64,000 nt of DNA from Pedobacter sp. Leaf41. Its GTDB lineage: Bacteria > Bacteroidota > Bacteroidia > Sphingobacteriales > Sphingobacteriaceae. Location: contig NZ_LMLE01000009.1 in NCBI RefSeq assembly GCF_001422545.1, forward strand, positions 1 through 64,000. Reading direction: 5' to 3'. The translations under genes and the position numbers were made by a program. Within the stretch, counting starts at the first letter, position 1; each line of letters starts with the position of its first letter. Shown piece after piece: positions 34,655-43,540 of the stretch. Under the pieces are notes generated by a model. The model saw nothing but the letters and a program-made list of their open reading frames with translations, did no database searches and was not told where the DNA came from.

Positions 34655-35095
34655 TTACTCCACGATCTGAGTAATCGCCTTATCAAAATTGAAACTGATG
34701 CTTTCTCTGTTTACACCCTCGATTTTTACACGCGATAGTGTCCAGCCTAGAAACTCTGGTTTCGTTTTTGCCAATTCGAGTAACCGATAGCGTTGTTTCG
34801 TTAAAGCTGCACTTACTAAACCTACACTATCTGATTCGGCTTGCGGTAAATGTTCAATCTCAGTCTCCAAAACTGCCAATGTGGAATCTAACTGATGGCC
34901 TTTACTCAAGCTATCAGCGTAAGCTTTTGGCGAGATGTTGTAAAGGCTATCTAACTTTGCATCTTTAAAATCGAGTTTCTGTTCAGCATTTTCATATTTA
35001 GATTCAACCAAATCTATGGCTCGATCTTTATCTGTTTTTTTTGTACAGGAAAATATCAATATTGAAATTGCAAAGAGGCGGAATATATTTTTCAT
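34655..35095 (-). CDS. small lipoprotein of unknown function
   Basis: A 146-residue protein with a lipobox ending FSC17 then TKKT. The mature part is charged and mostly helical, with possible coiled coil at about 25-100 (DLVESKYENAEQKLDFKDAKL). I do not recognise a family. It lies between murB and crtZ on the same strand without overlap, so no role can be read from context. Confidence 0.7.
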   Translation of the reverse strand: MKNIFRLFAISILIFSCTKKTDKDRAIDLVESKYENAEQKLDFKDAKLDSLYNISPKAYADSLSKGHQLDSTLAVLETEIEHLPQAESDSVGLVSAALTKQRYRLLELAKTKPEFLGWTLSRVKIEGVNRESISFNFDKAITQIVE

Positions 35096-35140
35096 AAAAG
35101 AAAGTTTACAAGTTGGAAATAAGCACCTTGCCAGAATTTA

Positions 35141-35581
35141 TCAGCTATTTAACAAATCCTTCCGCACAAACAATAACCCAAAGGCTCTACTTTTCTCCTT
35201 GCCTTGATTTTTGTGATGAATTTTATGCGCTTTTCTCACTGCTTTTAAATAGCCATTATCACTCTTAAACGTTTTAAATCTTCTATGTACAAACCAGTCG
35301 TGAATGATAAAATAGATTACGCCGTATACACTAATTCCTAATCCAATGAAGAAACGATAACCAAAAACATCTTTATCAATAAACATTAAATAAAGTGACA
35401 GACCCGCAAAAAGCAAGGCAAATAAATCGTTCCATTCGAAAAATGAATGTGATTTTTCATGATGACTTTTATGCATAAACCATAGCGGACCATGAAATAG
35501 ATATTTATGTATGCACCAGGAAACGCATTCCATTACGACGATGGTAGAAATTACGATCACGATGCTTAAAAATACATTCAT
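35141..35581 (-). CDS. crtZ: beta-carotene hydroxylase (CrtZ-type, di-iron)
   Basis: A 146-residue membrane protein with the fatty-acid-hydroxylase/CrtZ histidine pattern: HKYLFH at 25-30, HKSHH at about 37-41, HDWFVHRR at about 93-100 and HKIHH at about 118-122, binding two irons. It adds 3-hydroxyl groups to beta-carotene to make zeaxanthin. Length fits CrtZ. It stands about 3 kb from crtI, separated by the sigma and murB genes, so the carotenoid genes here are scattered rather than one operon. Confidence 0.88.
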   Translation of the reverse strand: MNVFLSIVIVISTIVVMECVSWCIHKYLFHGPLWFMHKSHHEKSHSFFEWNDLFALLFAGLSLYLMFIDKDVFGYRFFIGLGISVYGVIYFIIHDWFVHRRFKTFKSDNGYLKAVRKAHKIHHKNQGKEKSRAFGLLFVRKDLLNS

Positions 35582-35706
35582 TTCTAAAGTTTATCTAAGA
35601 GTTGCAAATTATCTAATAAACCATTTAAAAATGCTTTTAAGTGTCATAACATTGTAACATAACATTCAATTTTTAATCAGATGATTAACATTTAAAATTA
35701 TTGGTC

Positions 35707-35739
35707 TATTTTTGACTAAAATATTAAAAAAGTCAGAAA
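35707..35739 (+). promoter_or_regulatory. TetR-gene promoter and overlapping palindrome
   Basis: TATTTTTG (35707-35714) matches the -7 consensus exactly, 39 bases before the TetR ATG. TTTTTGACT (35709-35717) and AGTCAGAAA (35731-35739) form an inverted repeat with one mismatch that overlaps it, a plausible autorepression site. Confidence 0.45.
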
Positions 35740-35752
35740 GTAGAAAAGTAAG

Positions 35753-36358
35753 ATGATTGTAGCTGATAAAAAGAGAGAACAGATTATTGAGGGCGCTATA
35801 AAAAGATTTAGTCATTTCGGTATTGGAAAAACCACTATGAACGATATTGCTGATGACCTTTCGGTTTCCAAACCCTCTCTTTATTATTATTTCCCAGATA
35901 AGAAACACTTAATTCTTGGCGTGATAGAGAAGATTTTTAACGAATTTTTTGAGGCCATACAAAAGAAGTACAATCCCGAACTGGGATTAGAGACCATACT
36001 GGTAAATACAATAGATGTTAGAAATACCTTTTTCCAAAAATATTACATGTTAAAGATTGCGGAAGGTGTTCCAGATTTATTAAACGACGAATCGATTAAA
36101 ACCAAGCTTAATGAATTAAAAGATATTGAAAAAGATTTTTTCGCAAAGGTTTTCGGCAGTGCAAAAGAAAAAGGTGAAATAGACCATGAAGACGTAGCTC
36201 ATATTGCAGAGCTATACTTAGAAAGCTTGATGGGTTTAACCACCATGTGCGTAATGGAAACGGCTAAAGATATTTTCCCTGATAAGAAAGCATTAAATAA
36301 GATGAGCCAAAAGCAGAAAGATCTTTCTTCAATTTTCACAAAAGGATTGAAGTGCTAG
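35753..36358 (+). CDS. TetR-family repressor of the efflux operon
   Basis: A 201-residue TetR/AcrR-type regulator. The HTH is at about 8-52 (REQIIEGAIKRFSHFGIGKTTMNDIADDL, then SVSKPSLYYYFPDKKHLI), followed by a helical ligand domain. It is encoded 153 bases before a TolC-MFP-RND operon in the same direction, the usual place for its repressor. The inducing compound is unknown. Confidence 0.92.
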   Translation: MIVADKKREQIIEGAIKRFSHFGIGKTTMNDIADDLSVSKPSLYYYFPDKKHLILGVIEKIFNEFFEAIQKKYNPELGLETILVNTIDVRNTFFQKYYMLKIAEGVPDLLNDESIKTKLNELKDIEKDFFAKVFGSAKEKGEIDHEDVAHIAELYLESLMGLTTMCVMETAKDIFPDKKALNKMSQKQKDLSSIFTKGLKC

Positions 36359-36365
36359 GAACAAA

Positions 36366-36480
36366 AAGAGTAAGGAGTAAAGAGCAAGGATCAAGGAGTA
36401 AAGAACAAGTATTTCCAGTGCTAAACATTTGCAATTGTCATCACGTCTTGATACTTGATACCAACTACTTGATACTAAAA
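36366..36480. repeat. two heptamer arrays between tetR-type and TolC-type genes
   Basis: 36366-36407 holds six units in register, AAGAGTA, AGGAGTA, AAGAGCA, AGGATCA, AGGAGTA, AAGAACA; bases 1, 3, 4 and 7 are invariant A, G, A, A. At 36446-36480 five further units are TCTTGAT, ACTTGAT, ACCAACT, ACTTGAT, ACTAAAA. Unlike a simple microsatellite the units are degenerate but keep the 7-base frame. Confidence 0.7.
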
Positions 36481-36511
36481 ATAAGAACCCAAAAAACAAA
36501 ATCAATATATT

Positions 36512-37852
36512 ATGCTTAGAGTAAAAATGGTAAAATTAATGCTCATCCTGTTAATAGGCATGGCTTTACCTGAACTGGTAACTGCACAACAGCAAGTTAC
36601 CTTAAAAGATGCGCTAACCTATGCGCTTCAAAACAATGCCCGTGTTCGCAAATCGAAACTCGACATTGAAGGTGGACGATATAAGGTACAAGAAGTAAGG
36701 GCACAGGCTTTACCTCAACTTACTGGTACTGCTGGCTTAACTTACAATCCAATCATTGGGCAATTGGTCGCCGATTTTGGCGGTCAGGCACAAGCTATTA
36801 AGTTAGGACAAAACTGGAATTCTAATGCTGGCGTACAGCTTTCGCAACAATTGTTTAATCAACAGGTTTTTACAGGTTTGCAAGCGGCACGCTCCAGCGA
36901 AGAATATTACAACCTCACCTCACAGTTAACCGAAGAACAAATAATTGAATTGGTTGCCAATAACTATTATCAGGTTTTGGTGAACAGACAGCAATTAAAT
37001 GTACTGGATACCAACATCAAAAATGTTAAAACAGTTGAGAAAGTAATCTCTAACCAGTTTAAAAATGGTTTGGCACGAAAAATCGACGTAGACCGGATCA
37101 GCGTAAATTTAACCAACTTAAATACTCAAAGAGAGCAAGTGGTTAACGCGATTGTTCAATTGGAAAACCAGCTAAAATTTTCTATGGGGATGCCGGTAAG
37201 CACACCTATCCAATTACCAGTAACTGAGTTAACACAGGTTACACAGTTGCCGGTTTTTACTGATTCAGTTGATTTGGCAAATAGAACAGAGGTTAGATTA
37301 CTCAACACGCAAGATAAACTACTTAGCTTACAGCGTAAAGCTTACCTGGCAGAATATTATCCATCGTTGGCGTTAACAGGCAACTACACTTATTCTAGTC
37401 AGAGTGATGGATTCGATTTTTTAAGCTCGAATGCTGCAGCTATTGGCTACGGAGCATCGGCGATAGGTTTAACTTTACGTGTTCCAATTTTTAACGGTTT
37501 TTTAACGCGTTCAAAAGTTCGCCAGGCAAATGTTGAAATTTTGAAAGCCAAGGAAGACAGAAAGGAATCAGTAAACTCGCTGAACCTGGCCTACGAAAAT
37601 GCTAAAATTCAACTTCGCAACAACTTGAATACCATTAATTCACAACGTAAAAACGTAGAGTTGGCTCAAGAGATTTACAAAAGCACTCAAAATAACTATA
37701 ACAACGGGTTGGCTTCTTTAACTGATTTATTGGACACAGAAAATTCACTTACATCATCTCAAAACAGTTATACCCAGGCTTTATTAAACTATAAAATAGC
37801 CGAAATACAATTAATAAAATCAAACGGAAATATTAAATCGCTAGTACAATAA
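36512..37852 (+). CDS. TolC-family outer-membrane efflux channel
   Basis: A 446-residue protein with signal peptide (cleavage after LVTAQ, about 26) and two tandem outer-membrane-efflux repeats rich in long coiled coils. VTLKDALTYALQNNARVRKSKLDI opens the first, and PSLALTGNYTYSS (about 290) the second. It forms the trimeric exit duct of the pump. First gene of the three-gene efflux operon; two bases separate it from the adaptor gene. Confidence 0.93.
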   Translation: MLRVKMVKLMLILLIGMALPELVTAQQQVTLKDALTYALQNNARVRKSKLDIEGGRYKVQEVRAQALPQLTGTAGLTYNPIIGQLVADFGGQAQAIKLGQNWNSNAGVQLSQQLFNQQVFTGLQAARSSEEYYNLTSQLTEEQIIELVANNYYQVLVNRQQLNVLDTNIKNVKTVEKVISNQFKNGLARKIDVDRISVNLTNLNTQREQVVNAIVQLENQLKFSMGMPVSTPIQLPVTELTQVTQLPVFTDSVDLANRTEVRLLNTQDKLLSLQRKAYLAEYYPSLALTGNYTYSSQSDGFDFLSSNAAAIGYGASAIGLTLRVPIFNGFLTRSKVRQANVEILKAKEDRKESVNSLNLAYENAKIQLRNNLNTINSQRKNVELAQEIYKSTQNNYNNGLASLTDLLDTENSLTSSQNSYTQALLNYKIAEIQLIKSNGNIKSLVQ

Positions 37853-37854
37853 AA

Positions 37855-38919
37855 ATGAAAAGAATAATTATCATCATTGTTGTAGTTATTGTTGCCCTTG
37901 GCGCAATTGCTTATGTTTTAACAAACAACAAGAAAAAGGCAGAAGAAACGACAGCATTTATCGCGAAGGGCAGCGGCGCTGTTGCTGTTAAAACCGCTAC
38001 AGTTGAGCGTAAAGAAATTAACCTGGATTTTACGGTGAATGGTACTTTTGCGGCTAATCAAGAATTAAACTTCATGGCTGAAAACTCTGGTCGTGTAAGC
38101 AAAATTTTTGTAGAAGAAGGTAGTCGTGTAAGCAAAGGAACAGTATTGGCTAGAATTGATGCTGAGATTTTAAATACGGATAGAGAAACTGCCGAAGCTA
38201 CTTATCAAAATGCACAGAAAGACTTACAACGTTATGAAAGCTCTTTCAAAACAGGTGGTGTAACTCAACAGCAGGTAGATCAGGCACGTTTAACTGCTCA
38301 AAATGCTAAAATTCGTTTACAGCAACAACAACGTAAGTTAAATGATGCTAACATTAGATCATCAATTAACGGTATCGTAAACAAGAAAATGATCGAAGTT
38401 GGCGCTGTTGTAGCACCAGGCACTCAATTATTCGAATTGGTAGATGTTTCAAAGTTAAAGTTGAAAGTAAACGTTAACGAAAGCCAGGTGGCTAACTTAA
38501 AAATCGGCGATGCAGTTCAAATACAATCGTCTGTTTTTCCACAGGATAAATTTACCGGTAAAGTAACCTTCATTGCTGCTAAAGCTGACGAAACTTTAAA
38601 CTTTCCTATCGAAGTAGAAGTAACAAACAATGTTAAAAATAGTTTAAGAGCCGGTATGTATGGTTCAGCGGTTTTTAAATTCCCTAAACAGGCGCCCGCT
38701 ATTTTGGTACCGCGTACAGCTTTCGTTGGTAGCGTAAGCAGTAACGAAGTATATATTTTAGATAAAGCTAAAAATACCGCTCAAACCCGTAAAGTAGTTT
38801 CAGGACGTATTTTGGGTGAAAACGTAGAGGTGATAGATGGCTTAAAAGAAGGTGAAACGGTAATTACCAGTGGCCAAATTAACTTAAACGAAGGCACACC
38901 AGTTACGGTTATTAAGTAA
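37855..38919 (+). CDS. RND efflux periplasmic adaptor (membrane fusion protein)
   Basis: A 354-residue HlyD/AcrA-family adaptor with one N-terminal membrane segment (about 2-22). Lipoyl half-motifs lie in VSKIFVEEGSRVSKGTVLARID (about 76-97) and NGIVNKKMIEVGAVVAPGTQLF (about 175-196), with a coiled-coil hairpin between and a beta-barrel domain after. It links the RND pump to the TolC-type channel. A heptamer array fills the gap to the pump gene. Confidence 0.93.
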   Translation: MKRIIIIIVVVIVALGAIAYVLTNNKKKAEETTAFIAKGSGAVAVKTATVERKEINLDFTVNGTFAANQELNFMAENSGRVSKIFVEEGSRVSKGTVLARIDAEILNTDRETAEATYQNAQKDLQRYESSFKTGGVTQQQVDQARLTAQNAKIRLQQQQRKLNDANIRSSINGIVNKKMIEVGAVVAPGTQLFELVDVSKLKLKVNVNESQVANLKIGDAVQIQSSVFPQDKFTGKVTFIAAKADETLNFPIEVEVTNNVKNSLRAGMYGSAVFKFPKQAPAILVPRTAFVGSVSSNEVYILDKAKNTAQTRKVVSGRILGENVEVIDGLKEGETVITSGQINLNEGTPVTVIK

Positions 38920-38921
38920 AA

Positions 38922-39005
38922 CGTCGAAAGTAAAAAGTAGAAAGCTCCGAGCCTAAACGCTTGGCGCTAAACCGGCCAGCTAATCGCTGTACGCCAAACG
39001 CAATA
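38922..39005. repeat. twelve-unit heptamer array between adaptor and pump genes
   Basis: Twelve units in unbroken 7-base register: CGTCGAA, AGTAAAA, AGTAGAA, AGCTCCG, AGCCTAA, ACGCTTG, GCGCTAA, ACCGGCC, AGCTAAT, CGCTGTA, CGCCAAA, CGCAATA. Base 2 is G in nine and base 3 a pyrimidine in ten. The array fills 84 of the 96 bases between the two coding regions, ending 10 bases before the RND ATG. Confidence 0.65.
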
Positions 39006-39015
39006 CCAAGAAAGA

Positions 39016-42000
39016 ATGAAAATCACTGACATATCAATAAAAAGACCTTCATTGGTTATTGTGGTATTTACCGCACTAACACTGATGGGTTTATTGAGTT
39101 ATTTCTCGTTGGGATACGAACTTTTACCAAAGTTCTCTTCTAACGTAGTATCTATCTCAACTATCTACCCTGGTGCTTCACCTAATGAGGTAGAAAGTAC
39201 CGTTACCAAAAAAATTGAGGATGCGGTTTCCTCAATGGAAAATATCAAAAAAATCAATGCCAACTCTTATGAGAGTTTATCTGTGGTAATTATTACCCTT
39301 ACCGATAAAGCGGAGATTGATATTGCCTTAAATGATGCACAAAGAAAGGTAAATGCAATTTTAGCCGATTTACCGGATGATGTAAAACAACCATCATTAA
39401 GTAAGTTCTCTTTAGATGACTTTCCGGTAATCACGATGTCTGCATCAGGCAACATGGACGATATTTCGTTCTACGATTTGATGGACAAACGTATTGCACC
39501 AATTATTTCGCGTGTACCAGGTGTGGCACAGGTAAACTTAATTGGTGGTTCTGAGCGTGAAATTAAAGTAGCAATGGATGCAAAAAAACTGCAAGGTTAC
39601 GGCTTATCAGTTCCTGCAATTCAGCAAGCTATTTTATCTTCTAACTTAGATTTCCCTACCGGAAGTGTTAAAACAAGAGCGCAAGACATTTTGGTTCGTT
39701 TATCTGGTAAATACGCCAGTGTAGAAGACATGCGTAACCTAGTGGTGAGTACCAGTAAAGATGGTGCCCAAATTCGCTTAGGTGATATTGCCGACGTTCA
39801 GGATACGCAGAAGGAAACAGAAAAAATTGCCCGTATTAACCGAGCCAACTCTATTGCGGTTCAAATTATTAAACAAAGTGATGCCAACGCGGTAACGGTA
39901 AGTGAGGGTACAAAGCAAACCATCGAAAAACTTAAAGCCGATTACAAAAATGTTGGTTTAGATATTAAAATTGTAAACGATAGTTCGGTCTATACGCTAG
40001 AATCGGCCGATGCGGTAATTCACGATTTAATGCTTGCTGTTGTGCTGGTAGCAATTGTAATGCTTTTCTTCTTACACAGTTTGCGTAACGCTGTAATCGT
40101 AATGATTTCGATTCCGGCATCGTTAATTGCAACATTTATTGGTATTGCTTTATTCGGTTATACCTTGAATTTAATGTCGTTATTGGGTCTATCCCTCGTG
40201 GTAGGTATCCTGGTCGATGATGCGATTGTGGTTTTGGAGAACATTCAGCGCCACATGGAGATGGGTAAAAACAGGGTTAGAGCAGCTTCTGATGCAACCC
40301 GTGAAATTGGTTTTACCGTAGTTTCCATCACGTTTGTAATCGTGGTGGTGTTCTTCCCGATTGCGGTAAGTACCGGTATGGTGGCCAACATTTTACGTCA
40401 GTTCTGTGTGGTGGTAATCATTTCAACATTGCTTTCGTTGGTAGCATCATTTACAATCGTACCATTAATTTTCTCTCGTTTTGGTAAATTAGAACGTATT
40501 GAAGGAAAAAATATCTTCGGAAAATTCATCCTTTGGTTTGAAAAACAATTGCGCAAGTTTACCCAGTGGATTACCAATCTTTTGGAATGGACGTTAAAGC
40601 ACAAGGCGCTTACCTTGGTCATGATGGTGGTATTGTTCTTCTCATCATGTGGTTTATTAGCAGGTGGATACATTGGTTTTGAGTTTTTCCCTAAATCAGA
40701 TAAAGGCGAGTTCTTATTACAAATAGAAATGCCTAAAGATGTTTCTTTGGAACAAACCAACTTCTACACGCAAAAAGCTGAGGATTATTTAAGCAAACAG
40801 AAAGATGTAATTCAAACCATTGCTACGGTTGGTCAATCGAGTGAAGGTATGGGCGCAAGTCAATCTACGGCTTATAAATCCGAAATCAACGTAAAATTAA
40901 AGGAGAAAGAAGAGAGAGGAAATGTTTCTTCGGATATCATTTCCACTACTTACACCCGCGAATTAGAGAAAGTATTGGTAGGTGCCAAAATTAAAACCGT
41001 TCCGATTGGTATTTTGGGAACTGCCGATGATGCACCAATCCAATTGGTGGTAATGGGTTCTGAGTTGGATAGCGTTTTAGCTTTTGCACAAAAGGCACAA
41101 AATGTTCTTGCAAAAATTCCTGGAGCTACACAAACTAAATTATCAGTAGAAAAAGGAACGCCAGAGATCAACGTAAAGGTAGATCGTGATAAAATGTCGG
41201 CTTTGGGCCTTACGCTGCAAACAGTAGGTGCAACCATGCAAACTGCCTTTGCGGGTAATACCGACGGTAAATTTCGTCAGGGAGAATATGAGTACGATAT
41301 CAACATTCAATATCAAGATTTCGACAGAAAAGATATTGATGATGTTCGTAACCTAATCTTCACTAACCAGGCCGGCCAACAAATCAAGCTTTCGCAGTTT
41401 GCCGATATTAAAGAAGGTTCTGGCCCAAGTTTACTAGAGCGTTTAAATAAATCGACTTCGGTAACGGTAAAAGCCCAAACTGTTGGTGTACCAACGGGTA
41501 CAGTTGTTACCAACTTCCAAACCGAGCTGGATAAATTGAAAAAACCAGCCGGAATCAGCTTCTATTGGGCGGGTGACCAAGAAAATCAAAGTGAAGGATT
41601 TGGTACTTTAGGTATTGCCTTACTTGCAGCGATTGTATTGGTTTATCTAATCATGGTGGCCTTATACGATAGTTTTGTTTATCCGTTGGTAGTAATGTTC
41701 TCTTTACCGCTAGCCTTGATTGGTGCCTTGCTTGCCCTGGCTTTAACCAATAACGCATTGGGTATCTTCACTATTTTAGGTTTCATTATGCTGATGGGTT
41801 TGGTGGCAAAGAATGCGATTATCCTCGTCGATTTTACCAACCAAATGAAAGCACAAGGAAAGTCTACTCACGAGGCTCTTATCTTAGCTAACCATGCCCG
41901 TTTACGCCCGATTTTGATGACAACCATTGCCATGGTAATTGGTATGTTGCCTATCGCGTTGGCCAGTGGCGCAGGTGCCGATTGGAAAAACGGTTTGGCT

Positions 42001-42192
42001 TGGGTTATTATCGGTGGTTTAACGAGTTCGCTCTTCTTAACATTGGTCGTTGTACCTGTGATGTATCAAATTTTCGACAATATGTTGCACAAATTTGGTT
42101 ATGATAAAAAGGGTCAAACTATTGATGATTTAATGGTTGAGCCTTACGATCACAAAGATGTAAATGAATATGATTTAGATCACGGTCATTAA
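39016..42192 (+). CDS. RND-family efflux pump (AcrB/MdtB type)
   Basis: A 1058-residue inner-membrane proton-driven pump with the full two-fold RND architecture: helix 1 at about 12-30, the porter domain, helices 2-6 at about 335-475 with LVVGILVDDAIVVLENIQRHME carrying the proton-relay Asp pair, and the second half ending near 1020. GFEFFPKSDKGEF marks the second porter start. It exports hydrophobic compounds or drugs with the two preceding proteins. The class (drug rather than metal) is favoured because the metal-specific acidic motif of CusA/CzcA is not evident. Confidence 0.93.
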   Translation: MKITDISIKRPSLVIVVFTALTLMGLLSYFSLGYELLPKFSSNVVSISTIYPGASPNEVESTVTKKIEDAVSSMENIKKINANSYESLSVVIITLTDKAEIDIALNDAQRKVNAILADLPDDVKQPSLSKFSLDDFPVITMSASGNMDDISFYDLMDKRIAPIISRVPGVAQVNLIGGSEREIKVAMDAKKLQGYGLSVPAIQQAILSSNLDFPTGSVKTRAQDILVRLSGKYASVEDMRNLVVSTSKDGAQIRLGDIADVQDTQKETEKIARINRANSIAVQIIKQSDANAVTVSEGTKQTIEKLKADYKNVGLDIKIVNDSSVYTLESADAVIHDLMLAVVLVAIVMLFFLHSLRNAVIVMISIPASLIATFIGIALFGYTLNLMSLLGLSLVVGILVDDAIVVLENIQRHMEMGKNRVRAASDATREIGFTVVSITFVIVVVFFPIAVSTGMVANILRQFCVVVIISTLLSLVASFTIVPLIFSRFGKLERIEGKNIFGKFILWFEKQLRKFTQWITNLLEWTLKHKALTLVMMVVLFFSSCGLLAGGYIGFEFFPKSDKGEFLLQIEMPKDVSLEQTNFYTQKAEDYLSKQKDVIQTIATVGQSSEGMGASQSTAYKSEINVKLKEKEERGNVSSDIISTTYTRELEKVLVGAKIKTVPIGILGTADDAPIQLVVMGSELDSVLAFAQKAQNVLAKIPGATQTKLSVEKGTPEINVKVDRDKMSALGLTLQTVGATMQTAFAGNTDGKFRQGEYEYDINIQYQDFDRKDIDDVRNLIFTNQAGQQIKLSQFADIKEGSGPSLLERLNKSTSVTVKAQTVGVPTGTVVTNFQTELDKLKKPAGISFYWAGDQENQSEGFGTLGIALLAAIVLVYLIMVALYDSFVYPLVVMFSLPLALIGALLALALTNNALGIFTILGFIMLMGLVAKNAIILVDFTNQMKAQGKSTHEALILANHARLRPILMTTIAMVIGMLPIALASGAGADWKNGLAWVIIGGLTSSLFLTLVVVPVMYQIFDNMLHKFGYDKKGQTIDDLMVEPYDHKDVNEYDLDHGH

Positions 42193-42224
42193 AATATTAA
42201 TTCATCCACATTAACAATCAATCA

Positions 42225-42252
42225 GGTCGCCTCCCAAAGGCGACCTTTTTTT
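42225..42252 (+). terminator. terminator of the efflux operon
   Basis: GGTCGCCT (42225-42232) pairs with AGGCGACC (42238-42245), followed by TTTTTTT. It ends the three-gene unit 33 bases after the RND stop. Confidence 0.92.
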
Positions 42253-42301
42253 GGCTAATAATTTTTAGGAAAGGTGCTTCACTTTGTCATCGGATCGTGC
42301 A

Positions 42302-42384
42302 GTCGGGCTGTTCGTTAAATCTTTTAGTAAAAGGCAGTTCAATTTTTAAGTTTGTACCACTAAAAATATATCACTTCCATCCCG
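42302..42384. repeat. degenerate REP-like element, reverse orientation
   Basis: GTCGGGCTGTTCGTTAAATC at 42302 is close to the reverse complement of the right half of the element at 46978-47056. The other end, TCACTTCCATCCCG to 42384, resembles the reverse complement of its left half. CGGG and CCCG again form the outer arms. Confidence 0.45.
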
Positions 42385-42454
42385 TTTAGGTACAAAAGCA
42401 GTACAAAAACCAACTTTTCAAACAAAATATTAGGCAACATTGTATATTAGTAAT

Positions 42455-43258
42455 ATGTTTAAAGTTGCTTTAACTCTCATTTTAATCATCGCTTCACTGT
42501 TAGCAAATGCTCAACATCCCCCTGTTTTTCCAGCGATGACAACAGATTCATCATTTATTAAAATTGCCGATCTCAATATCAATTTAGTTAAATACTCATA
42601 CAAGCCTAATGGAGTAAAGTTTCTGGTGGTTCATGATAATGAAGATACTGGCGTAAAGGCTGGTTTTGATTATATTCGCTGGAGTGGTGGGGAGCTAATT
42701 GATAGCCAGTACGGTGGTGTACGTGATTATGTTTTCACTCACATGGACGATCAATATCGAATAGATCCAAATGCAATTTATACGCAGCGGGGTGTAAATA
42801 GCAGACTTAAAAAGGATTATTTTAGCTCTAACGAGGTAGAAAAACTAATTCTGGATGCGGGTAAGCAAATTGTTGATTTTTACGATCCAAAATCAACTGG
42901 CTACATTTTAACATTACACAACAATGCTGATGGTGGTTTTGGCATTTCTTCTTATTTGCCTGGCTATGATTTATCCAGCACAGCTGATTCTGTATTTATA
43001 AATTTTGAAATGGATGGAGATGATTTACTTTACGTAACTGAACCAAGATTATTTACAAGCCTGAAGAAAGCCAATGTGAATGTGATATTGCAATCGAAAT
43101 TTGCTGAAAATGATGGATCACTTTCCGTATACGCCATGCAAAATAGCATTCCTTATATTAATGTAGAGGTGCAACACGGCCATCAATATGAAAACCTAAG
43201 GTTGATTGAATTGGCGATCGCTACGTTGAGGGAATTTTATCTCGTTAAGAAAGAATAG
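42455..43258 (+). CDS. exported putative metal-dependent hydrolase
   Basis: From ATG at 42455, 267 residues with a signal peptide (MFKVALTLILIIASLLANAQ). I do not recognise a named family with certainty. The pattern VVHDNEDTG (H-x-x-E at about 65-68), LHNNADGGFG (about 158) and INVEVQHGHQ (about 239) resembles the His/Glu zinc sites of amidases and of the aspartoacylase/carboxypeptidase fold. A periplasmic peptide or acyl hydrolase is a reasonable guess. It is not linked to the pump operon, which has its own terminator. Confidence 0.6.
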   Translation: MFKVALTLILIIASLLANAQHPPVFPAMTTDSSFIKIADLNINLVKYSYKPNGVKFLVVHDNEDTGVKAGFDYIRWSGGELIDSQYGGVRDYVFTHMDDQYRIDPNAIYTQRGVNSRLKKDYFSSNEVEKLILDAGKQIVDFYDPKSTGYILTLHNNADGGFGISSYLPGYDLSSTADSVFINFEMDGDDLLYVTEPRLFTSLKKANVNVILQSKFAENDGSLSVYAMQNSIPYINVEVQHGHQYENLRLIELAIATLREFYLVKKE

Positions 43259-43297
43259 AGCATATCAATTGCAGTTAATTTTCATTAAATTTGATTT

Positions 43298-43540
43298 ATG
43301 GGCATACTTGTTAGTGTAAAAAATCAGCAAGAGGAAAAAGTTTTGATTGCTTTTTTAGAAAGTTTAAATTATAAGTATCAATCGGGAGTTGAAGATAAAG
43401 CTGATGATATGGAGAGCGACTTTGCTAATCAATATAATGAGGAGATAAATCAAGCCGACACACAAATTGCTAAAGGTGAATTCATTTTACATGAAGATGT
43501 GGAAGCATATTTTGCAAAAAGGCGTAATTCAAACACATGA
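43298..43540 (+). CDS. antitoxin of a RelBE/ParDE-type pair
   Basis: An 80-residue acidic protein. The C-terminal part EEINQADTQIAKGEFILHEDVEAYF resembles the toxin-binding tails of Bacteroidota antitoxins that precede RelE/ParE toxins; the N-terminal strand ILVSVKNQQEEKVLIAFLESL fits a DNA-binding or dimerising segment. Its TGA overlaps the start of the broken toxin gene (ATGA), the usual coupling of such pairs. Confidence 0.7.
   Translation: MGILVSVKNQQEEKVLIAFLESLNYKYQSGVEDKADDMESDFANQYNEEINQADTQIAKGEFILHEDVEAYFAKRRNSNT

Noticed and set aside
36366..39005. Heptamer arrays as CRISPR repeats
   Set aside because: Units are 7 bases without spacers and no cas gene is near.
40398..41513. Antisense open frames in the RND gene
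   Set aside because: Shadows of the pump coding sequence; codon pattern follows the pump gene.
43286..43293. TAAATTTG as promoter of the antitoxin gene
   Set aside because: It matches the -7 consensus, but lies only four bases before the ATG, so the transcript would start at or after the start codon.
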